Assembly (NCBI RefSeq): GCF_004209775.1 | Contig: NZ_CP035914.1 | Span: forward strand, 2,542,001 to 2,606,000 | DNA length: 64,000 nucleotides | From: Synechococcus sp. WH 8101 | GTDB taxonomy: Bacteria; Cyanobacteriota; Cyanobacteriia; PCC-6307; Cyanobiaceae | Reading direction: 5' to 3' | In this document: one piece after another, positions 57,103-64,000 of the stretch | How the letters are laid out: each line of letters starts with the position of its first letter | How positions within the stretch are numbered: position 1 is the first letter of the stretch | Made by a program: the position numbers and the translations under genes | Notes under the pieces: generated by a model | Seen by the model: only the letters and a program-made list of their open reading frames with translations | Databases searched by the model: none | Told to the model about the DNA's origin: nothing

Positions 57103-58596
57103 ATGGTTGTTCTGAGTGAACTGAAACAACGCCGCCACCAACTCGGTTCCAGTCGCAGCATCCGCCGGCTGCTGGAACGGCGCTGGTGGGTGGTGGTGCT
57201 GGCCCTGATGCTCACCGGTCTTGGGGCCGCCCTCACCGGGGTGCTGTTCAAAGCCGGCATCAAGCTTCTGGGCAGCTGGCGCCTGGATCTGCTGGCAGGC
57301 CTGCCGGCGTGGGCCGTCCTCCCCGCCCTTGGCGCCCTGGGGGGGCTGATCTCAGGCCTGATGGTGTCCAACCTGGCGCCCGCCGCTGGCGGCTCCGGCA
57401 TCACCCACATCATGGGCTTTCTCAAACACAGAGCCGTGCCCATGGGCCTCCAGGTGGGCCTGGTGAAACTGGTGGCGGGCATCGTGGCCATCGGCAGCGG
57501 CTTTCCCCTCGGCCCGGAAGGTCCTGCCGTCCAGATGGGTGGCTCGGTGGCGTGGCAGATGGCGCGCTGGTTGAAGGCCCCGGTGGCGTTCCGCCGAGTG
57601 ATCGTGGCTGCCGGCGGTGGCGCCGGCATCGCCGCGGTGTTCAGTGCACCGATCGGTGGCTTTGTGTATGCGGTGGAGGAACTGTTGCATTCCGCCCGGC
57701 CGGTGGTGTTGCTGCTGGTGATCGTCACCACCTTCTGGGCCGATGCCTGGGCCGACGTCCTGGGCCTGGCCGGCCTCAGTCCCAGCAGCGGCGGACTTGA
57801 CGCCACCGAAGGCTTTCAACTCGAAAGGGAATACACACCGCTGGTGAATTTTCTACCGATCGATCTCGGCTATCTGATCGCGCTAGGCATGGTCGTCGGA
57901 GTGCTCGCAGAGCTCTACTGCCGCTATGTGCTGGCCATGCAGCGCCGCGGCAATGCCTGGTTCGGAGACCGACTCGTGCTGCGCATGGTGATCAGTGGTG
58001 GCGTGCTGGGAGGGGTCTATGCCTTCCTGCCCGAACCGTTTCACAACCTCGAAGGCCTCCAGCATCTGATCGCCGACGGCAAGGCCGACATCCCGATGGC
58101 CCTGGGCACCTTTGCCGTCTTGTTCTTCAGCACGGGGCTGGCGGCCTCATCCGGAGCGCCGGGCGGGCTCTTCTTTCCCATGCTCACCCTGGGAGGAGCC
58201 ATCGGCCTGGCCTGCGGCATCTGGGTGGAGGCGCTCACCGGCCACGTGCCCAGCACCTATGTGTTTGCCGGCATGGGCGCCTTTGTGGCCAGCTGTTCCC
58301 GCACGCCGATCACAGCGATGTTTCTGGCCTTTGCCCTCACCAAGGATCTGCTGATCCTCAAACCGATCCTGGTGGCGTGCCTGGCCAGTTTTCTCGTGGC
58401 ACGGCTGTTTGATCACCGTTCAATCTATGAACGCCAGATGGGGATGGAGCTGCTGGTGGAGAGCCATCTGCAGGCCCAACGGGAACGGCGCGGCGGCATT
58501 CACCATGCCTGGGATGGTTCGGTGCGCCGTCGTGCCTTTCAGCCCCCCCAGCCCCCTGGCCGGACCGCCCGATCGCCGGACGACCCTGCAGGATGA
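57103..58596 (+). CDS. ClC-family chloride channel or Cl-/H+ antiporter
   Basis: 497 residues with about 10-12 membrane-embedded helices. The anion-selectivity sequences are GGSGITHIMGF (about 97-107; usually GSGIP), GPEGPAVQMGG (about 139-149, with the gating Glu of GxEGP retained) and GGLFFPMLTLGG (about 349-360). The C-terminus has no CBS domain pair. The gating Glu suggests exchange activity is possible. Ends with TGA at 58594, directly before the open frame of the radical SAM gene in the same phase. Confidence 0.92.
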   Translation: MVVLSELKQRRHQLGSSRSIRRLLERRWWVVVLALMLTGLGAALTGVLFKAGIKLLGSWRLDLLAGLPAWAVLPALGALGGLISGLMVSNLAPAAGGSGITHIMGFLKHRAVPMGLQVGLVKLVAGIVAIGSGFPLGPEGPAVQMGGSVAWQMARWLKAPVAFRRVIVAAGGGAGIAAVFSAPIGGFVYAVEELLHSARPVVLLLVIVTTFWADAWADVLGLAGLSPSSGGLDATEGFQLEREYTPLVNFLPIDLGYLIALGMVVGVLAELYCRYVLAMQRRGNAWFGDRLVLRMVISGGVLGGVYAFLPEPFHNLEGLQHLIADGKADIPMALGTFAVLFFSTGLAASSGAPGGLFFPMLTLGGAIGLACGIWVEALTGHVPSTYVFAGMGAFVASCSRTPITAMFLAFALTKDLLILKPILVACLASFLVARLFDHRSIYERQMGMELLVESHLQAQRERRGGIHHAWDGSVRRRAFQPPQPPGRTARSPDDPAG

Positions 58597-58650
58597 CAGG
58601 GTGATGCCATTGTCCTGCTGAACCAGGAAACCCTGCTGTTTGAGCCCGCG

Positions 58651-60252
58651 GTGCCGGAGGCCGGTGCCCTGAAGGTGGTGCTTGCCTTTCCCAGCACGTA
58701 CACCGTGGGCATCACCAGCCTCGGCTTCCAACTCGTGTGGGCCAGCCTGGCGATGCGCGCCGATCTGGATGTGCGCCGCCTCTTCACCGATCAGGGCGAC
58801 CCCCAGCATCGCCACTGCGATCTGTTCGGTCTCTCCCTGAGCTGGGAGCTGGATGGTCCGGTGCTGCTCGATCTGCTGGAGCAGCAGAACATTCCGATCT
58901 GGAGTGCCGATCGCGGCGACACCGATCCGCTGGTGTTCGGTGGTGGGCCGGTGCTCACCGCCAACCCGGAGCCGTTGGCTCCCTTCTTCGATGTGATCCT
59001 GCTCGGCGACGGCGAAGAGCTCCTGCCCCGCTTCATCGATGCTCTCCAGGCCTGTCGGGATGGCCGCCGCAGCGAACGCCTGCAGCATCTGGCCTCGGTG
59101 CCAGGGGTCTACGTGCCGGCTCTCTATGCCCCCCGCTACGACAGCAACGGCCACTTGCGCGCCATCGAAGCCACCCAGGCGTCGCTTCCGCCGCGGATCG
59201 CGAAACAAACCTGGCGCGGCAACAGCCTCAGCCACTCCACCGTGATCACACCCGAGGCGGCCTGGCCCAACATCCACATGGTGGAAGTGGTGCGCAGCTG
59301 CCCGGAGCTTTGCCGTTTCTGTTTGGCCAGCTACCTCACCCTTCCCTTCCGCACCCCCTCACTGGAGGACGGCCTGATCCCGGCGGTGGAACAGGGTTTA
59401 ACCGCCACGCGCCGCCTGGGACTGCTGGGGGCATCGGTGACCCAGCACCCCCAGTTCGAGGCGCTACTGCAATGGCTGAACCAAGATCGCTTCAACGACC
59501 TGCGGGTCAGCGTCAGTTCGGTGCGCGCGGCCACGGTCACCCCTGAGCTGGCCAGCACCCTGTCCCGGCGCGGCAGCAAATCCCTCACGATCGCGATCGA
59601 GAGCGGCAGCGAACGGATGCGCCAGCTGGTGAACAAGAAGCTCAGCACGGCGGAGATTGAAGCGGCGGCTCGCCATGCCAAGGAGGGGGGGCTGAGCGGG
59701 CTGAAGCTCTACGGCATGGTGGGACTGCCGCAGGAGGAGAACGACGATGTGGAGGCAACGGCCAAGCTCCTGCTGGAGTTGAAACAGCACACACCGGGTC
59801 TGCGCCTGACGCTGGGCGTGAGCACCTTCGTGCCCAAGGCCCAGACCCCATTCCAGTGGCAGGGGGTGAGGCCGGAAGCGGAGAAGCGGCTGAAACTGCT
59901 GGCCAAGCGTCTGAAACCGAAGGGCATCGACCTGCGCCCGGAAAGCTATGGCTGGAGTGTGATCCAGGCCCTGCTGTCACGCAGCGATCGCCGCCTCGCC
60001 CCCGTGATCGCAGCCGTGCGGGGCTCCCAGGACAGCCTGGGGGGGTGGAAAAAGGCCTACCGCCAAGCCCGCGCCGGTGAACTGGCACCAGCCCGGAGTG
60101 CCGGCGTGGAGCTGCCCCTGCCACCGCCCTGGGAGGAGGTGGTGCATGACACCTGGAGCGAGGAGCGGACCTTGCCCTGGAGCCATCTCGACGGCCCCCT
60201 CAACCAAGAGACGCTGCAGGGGCATCGCCGGCAGGCTCTCGGCCTGACCTGA
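58651..60252 (+). CDS. B12-binding-type radical SAM protein
   Basis: 533 residues from GTG 58651. The N-terminal part (about 8-180) looks like a Rossmann B12-binding domain of the YgiQ/radical SAM type, with FPSTYTVGITSLGFQLVWAS and VFGGGPVLTANPEP. The radical SAM cluster motif is VRSCPELCRFC (Cys about 217, 221, 224), and AIESGSERMRQLVNKK (about 312-327) and GLKLYGMVGLPQEENDD follow. The frame is open back to the ClC stop without ATG, GTG or TTG before 58651, yet the residues LLFEPAVPEAGA just upstream look coding, so a rare ATT or CTG start is possible. Reaction unknown; RNA or protein modification is typical. The 3' end overlaps the convergent gene by 53 nt. Confidence 0.85.
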   Translation: MPEAGALKVVLAFPSTYTVGITSLGFQLVWASLAMRADLDVRRLFTDQGDPQHRHCDLFGLSLSWELDGPVLLDLLEQQNIPIWSADRGDTDPLVFGGGPVLTANPEPLAPFFDVILLGDGEELLPRFIDALQACRDGRRSERLQHLASVPGVYVPALYAPRYDSNGHLRAIEATQASLPPRIAKQTWRGNSLSHSTVITPEAAWPNIHMVEVVRSCPELCRFCLASYLTLPFRTPSLEDGLIPAVEQGLTATRRLGLLGASVTQHPQFEALLQWLNQDRFNDLRVSVSSVRAATVTPELASTLSRRGSKSLTIAIESGSERMRQLVNKKLSTAEIEAAARHAKEGGLSGLKLYGMVGLPQEENDDVEATAKLLLELKQHTPGLRLTLGVSTFVPKAQTPFQWQGVRPEAEKRLKLLAKRLKPKGIDLRPESYGWSVIQALLSRSDRRLAPVIAAVRGSQDSLGGWKKAYRQARAGELAPARSAGVELPLPPPWEEVVHDTWSEERTLPWSHLDGPLNQETLQGHRRQALGLT

Positions 60253-61444
60253 TCTGACAGCGCAGACCGGCCAGCAGGATCCAGCCGGCGATGTTGAGAC
60301 GACTGTCGAAAAAAGGCATGTCGGTGCCATGGAGCACCACGAGGATCAACACCGCTGCCCACCAGGCCCGCTCGAACAGTCCGCGCAGGCCCAGGCGCAG
60401 GGACGTGATCAACAACGCCAACACCAGGCCGATCACGGCCAGGGCCACCGGCAGGCCATGGCTCACGGCCAGCTCGAGGGGAAGATTGTGGGCATGGCCA
60501 TGCCACTTGCCGGTGCGCAGGGGATAGAGCACGGAGAACGCAGCGGCGCCCCAACCGAGCCAGGGGCGTTCACTGATCAGCTGCAGAGCCACCCCCCACT
60601 GACTGAGGCGCGTCGACGCGACGGCCCGCTCCGCCCCGTAGCGGCTGTCGGTGAGCCTCGACCAGATGCCGTCGGGCACCAGGGCACGGGCCGGCTGTTG
60701 CAAGAGCAACGGCACACCGGGAAGCACCGCCAACAGCACGGGGAGCAGGGCGAGCAACAGCAGCGGCAACAACCAGGGCCAGCTCGGAGGGCCCAGCACC
60801 ACCGGCACCGTCAGCACCAGGGCCCCCCAGGCGTTACGGGAATCGGTGAGCAGGAGCGCCGCCACCTGCGCCGCCGCCAACATCACCACCACGGCACGCC
60901 GACGAACGCTGAGACCGGGCTGCACCAAGGCAGCGAGGGCGAACGGCCAGACCATCGCCAACCAGGCCCCGGCGATGTTGGCGTAATCAAACAGCCCCGA
61001 AAGACGACCGCTCGGCTCACCGCCGGGGGTCACAAACCAGATGATCAGCCCACCGAACAACTGCCAGGGGCCCTGCCACCCCCACCACAGCTGACCCAAC
61101 CCCGTGACCAGCACCGGCACGGTGCCGGCCACCAGACAGAGTCCGGCACGGCGACGGGCGCGAGCATCGGCGACAAAGGGCTGAAACCCCCAGAACCCCC
61201 AGAAGAAGGGCAACCAGTTGGCGAGACCGGCCCAGGCGAGGGAACCGGAATAGGCACCGAAGCACCCCAGCAGCATCGCCGTTGCGGCGAACAGGAGTGG
61301 GGCATTCCAGGGATCCGCCCAGAAGGGACCTTCACGACGGACGCTGCCGACCAGCAGGGCTGGGAACAACAGCAGGCTCGCCAGCAGCGCCGAAGAAGGC
61401 AACAGAAACAGACCCAGCTGGAACAGCACCCAAGCGATCGTCAT
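60200..61444 (-). CDS. O-antigen-ligase-like (Wzy_C) membrane protein
   Basis: 414 residues, about 10-12 membrane helices. GRLSGLFDYANIAGAWLAMV (about 146-165), SRNAWGALVLTVP and the large loop with RLTDSRYGAERAVASTRLSQW and ERPWLGWGAAAFSVLYPL match the Wzy_C/O-antigen ligase fold, with HGHAHNLPLELAVSHGL (about 316-332) holding the conserved His. Such proteins ligate or polymerise lipid-linked sugars; the cyanobacterial IctB relatives were once linked to inorganic carbon uptake. Overlaps the radical SAM gene by 53 nt. Confidence 0.83.
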   Translation of the reverse strand: MTIAWVLFQLGLFLLPSSALLASLLLFPALLVGSVRREGPFWADPWNAPLLFAATAMLLGCFGAYSGSLAWAGLANWLPFFWGFWGFQPFVADARARRRAGLCLVAGTVPVLVTGLGQLWWGWQGPWQLFGGLIIWFVTPGGEPSGRLSGLFDYANIAGAWLAMVWPFALAALVQPGLSVRRRAVVVMLAAAQVAALLLTDSRNAWGALVLTVPVVLGPPSWPWLLPLLLLALLPVLLAVLPGVPLLLQQPARALVPDGIWSRLTDSRYGAERAVASTRLSQWGVALQLISERPWLGWGAAAFSVLYPLRTGKWHGHAHNLPLELAVSHGLPVALAVIGLVLALLITSLRLGLRGLFERAWWAAVLILVVLHGTDMPFFDSRLNIAGWILLAGLRCQIRSGREPAGDAPAASLG

Positions 61445-61457
61445 GGCAGCCCGGCCA

Positions 61458-62312
61458 TCAGGCGAACACGGCTGTTCGGCCGCGATAGACCATCACCTGG
61501 CGACGCAGATGCAGTCGCAGCGCCCGGGCCAGAGCGAGACGCTCCGTATCGCGCCCTTTCCGGATCAGATCCTCCACCTCATCGCGATGGCTCACGTGGG
61601 CAATCGTCTGCTCGATGATCGGTCCGGCATCCAGGTCCTCCGTCACATAGTGGGCGGTGGCACCGATCAATTTGACGCCCCGCTCCCAGGCCCGGTGGTA
61701 GGGCTGCGCGCCCTTGAAGGCGGGCAGGAAGGAGTGGTGAATGTTGATCACGGTGGGGAACTGCTCCAGAAAATCGGCGCTCAGCACCTGCATGTATTTG
61801 GCGAGCACCGCGAGTTCCACGTCGTGCTCCCGGAGCAGTTGCAGCATGGTCTGCTCCGCTTCCGCCTTGCGATTGCGCTCCACAGGCACACACACAAACG
61901 GAATGTTGAAATCGGCACAGATCGGCTCGAGATCAGGGTGATTGGCGATCACCAACGGCACCTGCATCGGCAGTTCGCCGCTGCGCGCTCGCCAGAGCAG
62001 ATCAAGCAGACAGTGGCTCTGCTTGCTGGCGAGAATCGCCACCCGGGGATGTTCATCGGAGAAATGGAGCTGGGCCTCGCCGTCGAGCCGTTGGGCCAGG
62101 GCCGCTGCGGAGGGGGCAATCGCCTCGCGGGGCAGCCCGAACCCCTCCAGACCCCATTCGATCCGGCTGAGGAACAAGCCGGCGCCAGCGTCGGTGTGGT
62201 GATCGGCATGGCGGATGTTGCCGCCGTTCGCCGCCACCCAGCCCGCCAGCTCACTCACCAAGGCGGGCCGATCCGGACAGATCAGCTGAAGAATCACCGA
62301 AGCGGACAACAC
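61458..62312 (-). CDS. purU: Formyltetrahydrofolate deformylase
   Basis: 284 residues from GTG 62312, the family length; an ATG at 62393 would add 27 weak residues. The ACT domain opens with ILQLICPDRPALVSELAGWV (about 6-25). The catalytic domain is formyltransferase-like: VAILASKQSHCLLDLL, then NIHHSFLPAFKGAQPYHRA (with the Asn-His pair) and GATAHYVTEDLDAGPIIEQ. PurU releases formate from 10-formyl-THF and balances one-carbon units with the glycine cleavage system (gcvT is in this window). Divergent from psbQ. Confidence 0.93.
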   Translation of the reverse strand: MLSASVILQLICPDRPALVSELAGWVAANGGNIRHADHHTDAGAGLFLSRIEWGLEGFGLPREAIAPSAAALAQRLDGEAQLHFSDEHPRVAILASKQSHCLLDLLWRARSGELPMQVPLVIANHPDLEPICADFNIPFVCVPVERNRKAEAEQTMLQLLREHDVELAVLAKYMQVLSADFLEQFPTVINIHHSFLPAFKGAQPYHRAWERGVKLIGATAHYVTEDLDAGPIIEQTIAHVSHRDEVEDLIRKGRDTERLALARALRLHLRRQVMVYRGRTAVFA

Positions 62313-62410
62313 GGCTGGAGCGTGGGGACGCTTCGATTCTGACCCTGCAGGATCCAGAGGAAGGCCTCCGCGGAACGCAGCTAAAGTCGCCAAACCTTGT
62401 CTCGAATCCC

Positions 62411-62869
62411 ATGCTGAGCGCTCTGCGTCGCCTCGCTGCGTTCTGCCTCTGTCTGGTCCTCTGCTTCGGCCTCGCGGCCTGCAGCGGCAATGCCAAAGCC
62501 AAGCCCATCACGATCAGCCCCGACGACATGGCCGTGATCCGCCGCCAGGCGGAGGGATTCCTGAGTGCTCAGGAGCGACTGCCGGAATTGGCCACGCTGG
62601 TGAACCAGCGCGACTGGACCTTCACCCGCAACCTGATTCATGGCCCCATGCAGGAGGTGGGCCGCGAGATGCTTTACATCAACCAGCGCCTGCTCCCCCA
62701 GGATCGCGCCAATGCTGAGGCGCTCGCCGCAAGCCTGAAGAGTTCCCTGGCCGAACTCGATGAAGCAGCCCGTCTTCAGGACGGCACCAAACTGCAGAAG
62801 GCCTATGTGGACGTGGCCACCGGCTTCTCCAATTACGCCAAGGTGATTCCGGCGCAGGCGCTCAGCTGA
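62411..62869 (+). CDS. psbQ: Photosystem II lipoprotein PsbQ (CyanoQ)
   Basis: 152 residues. The signal peptide ends in GLAACSG, a lipobox with Cys at about 24, so the mature protein is anchored to the lumenal side of the thylakoid. The rest is a four-helix bundle with NQRDWTFTRNLIHGPMQEVG (about 67-86), typical of cyanobacterial PsbQ, which stabilises the oxygen-evolving complex. This gene is the strongest cyanobacterial marker of the window. 98 nt separate it from purU upstream and 14 nt from the FAD gene downstream. Confidence 0.93.
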   Translation: MLSALRRLAAFCLCLVLCFGLAACSGNAKAKPITISPDDMAVIRRQAEGFLSAQERLPELATLVNQRDWTFTRNLIHGPMQEVGREMLYINQRLLPQDRANAEALAASLKSSLAELDEAARLQDGTKLQKAYVDVATGFSNYAKVIPAQALS

Positions 62870-62883
62870 CCGGATCGATTGCT

Positions 62884-63978
62884 GTGATCGGAGCCGGCGC
62901 CGTCGGTGCCGGCTGTGCCTGGCGCCTGGTGCGCGAGGGATTCGAGGTCACCCTGATCGATCCCGGCCTTCAGGCGCCCCTCTCACGCCAACCGGAGAGT
63001 GGCGGCCCTGCCCCAGCCAGACATGGTCTGAACGGCACGATGGCCTCCCTCGGCATCCTGATGGGGCTGGTGTTCCGTCGCTCCAGCGGCAGGGCCTGGC
63101 GCTTGCGCCAAAGAAGCATGGCGCTCTGGCCCGAGTGGGCCGAGGAGCTGAACCGGCCCGAGAGTCCGCTGCAACTCGAGACGTCTTTGGTGCAGATGGC
63201 CGCCAGTGCCGAAGAAGGCCAACGCCAGCAGCAGCTGGCGGCGGAGCGAGCTGACCTGGGCCTGCGCTTCCTGAGCCCCCAGACCTTGAAACGTCAGCAT
63301 CCGCACTGGCCCGGTGCTGACCACGGCGCCCTGCAATCCGAGCGTGATGGTCGGATCGATCCGCTCGCCCTGCTGGGAGCCCTCAGGCACGCGCTGCATC
63401 AACGCGGTGTGCGCCAGATCGCCGCCTCGGTGTCCGCAATCGAACGACCGACAGCGGGCCGAACCCAACCCTGGCAGCTACAGCTCGACACGGGTGAGAG
63501 CCTGCAGGTGGAGCAACTGCTGATCTGCGCGGCTCTCGCCAGCCAGACCCTGTTGCGGCAACTCAACCACGATCTGCCGATGGAGCCGGTGCTGGGGCAG
63601 GTGCTCGATCTGCAACTGCCGGATGGGATCAGGCCAGGAGCCGACTGGCCAGCGGTGCTCGTCTGCCAGGGCTTCAATCTGGTGCGCCACAGCCACAACC
63701 GACTCTGGCTCGGGGCCACACTCGAACCCGGCGCAGAGGCGGACCCTGCCCGGCTCAACGCCATGCAAACCCTGCAAGGCCAAGCCCCCGACTGGTTGCA
63801 AGCCGCTGAAGTGATCCAGTGCTGGCAGGGCCTGAGAGCGCGACCGCTGAACCGGCCGGCACCACTGCTGGAGGTGCTCGAACCCGGTCTAATGGTGGCG
63901 ACCGGTCACTACCGCAATGGTGTGCTGCTCGCACCGGCCACAGCGGAATGGGCCTGCACCCAGGCCAAGCGGCTGTGA
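62884..63978 (+). CDS. FAD-dependent DAO-type oxidoreductase
   Basis: 364 residues from GTG 62884. The FAD-binding start is VIGAGAVGAGCAWRLVREGF (GxGxxG), followed by VTLIDPG with the ribose-binding Asp. GRIDPLALLGALRHALHQRG (about 158-177) and the C-terminal GLMVATGHYRNGVLLAPATA are typical of glycine/D-amino-acid oxidases such as ThiO. The substrate is probably a primary or secondary amino acid; a role in thiamine synthesis is possible but no thi gene is near. It may be co-transcribed with psbQ. Confidence 0.88.
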   Translation: MIGAGAVGAGCAWRLVREGFEVTLIDPGLQAPLSRQPESGGPAPARHGLNGTMASLGILMGLVFRRSSGRAWRLRQRSMALWPEWAEELNRPESPLQLETSLVQMAASAEEGQRQQQLAAERADLGLRFLSPQTLKRQHPHWPGADHGALQSERDGRIDPLALLGALRHALHQRGVRQIAASVSAIERPTAGRTQPWQLQLDTGESLQVEQLLICAALASQTLLRQLNHDLPMEPVLGQVLDLQLPDGIRPGADWPAVLVCQGFNLVRHSHNRLWLGATLEPGAEADPARLNAMQTLQGQAPDWLQAAEVIQCWQGLRARPLNRPAPLLEVLEPGLMVATGHYRNGVLLAPATAEWACTQAKRL

Positions 63979-64000
63979 AGCGCGAGCCTTACGTCGTCTT

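Noticed and set aside
60329-61618. 429-codon plus-strand frame opposite the O-antigen-ligase-like gene
   Set aside because: Very rich in Gln, Gly, Pro and Arg, while the minus strand shows membrane helices and family motifs.

Overview
The window reads as a high-GC marine picocyanobacterial chromosome, most likely Synechococcus. Pointers are a lipoprotein PsbQ of photosystem II, ferredoxin-type NarB/NirA, the cyanobacterial NarM and DUF1400 families, aconitase B, two group 2 sigma factors and dense gene packing with 1-4 nt operon overlaps. Prochlorococcus is unlikely given the base composition and the complete nitrate/urea gene set. No tRNA, rRNA, CRISPR array, transposase or prophage was seen.

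Region by region. 1-5.9 kb: end of an agmatinase gene, a truncated CRP-like protein, a doubtful Cys-rich ORF, gcvT, aspS, a group 2 sigma factor and a Dps ferritin. 5.9-14 kb: pyrG-queE, a reverse-strand ecotin-type protease inhibitor, queC-pabB-pabC (chained by ATGA overlaps), an APC permease and a Tat-exported beta-carbonic anhydrase. 14-24.5 kb: urea uptake and hydrolysis, urtABCDE and ureEFG on the minus strand and ureDABC on the plus strand. 24.5-30.2 kb: a DUF1400 hydrolase and a permuted ATP-grasp / alpha-E / transglutaminase cassette, followed by a cupin-like protein. 30.2-46 kb: nitrate and nitrite assimilation with its cofactors: moaA, mobA, nrtP, narB, narM, moaC, moeA, moaE, moaD, moaB, cobA, a sirohydrochlorin chelatase-like gene, nirA, an FNT nitrite channel, a helical-repeat protein and cyanase. 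46-64 kb: mostly housekeeping (TrpD2-like, MFS exporter, ppk, a second sigma factor, phytol-kinase-like, aroG, acnB, ClC, a radical SAM protein, an O-antigen-ligase-like protein, purU, psbQ, a FAD oxidoreductase).

The genes from about 14 to 46 kb work together: urea, nitrate, nitrite and cyanate enter or are broken down to ammonium, while the Moco genes feed NarB and the siroheme genes (cobA plus chelatase) feed NirA. Upstream of both nrtP and nirA there is a GTA-N8-GAC element followed 22 nt later by a possible -10, which looks like NtcA control. The least understood parts are the ATP-grasp/alpha-E/transglutaminase cassette with a repeat-extended tail, the ecotin with an Arg reactive site, a nested hairpin leader before nirA, and three short ORFs of 44-59 residues.
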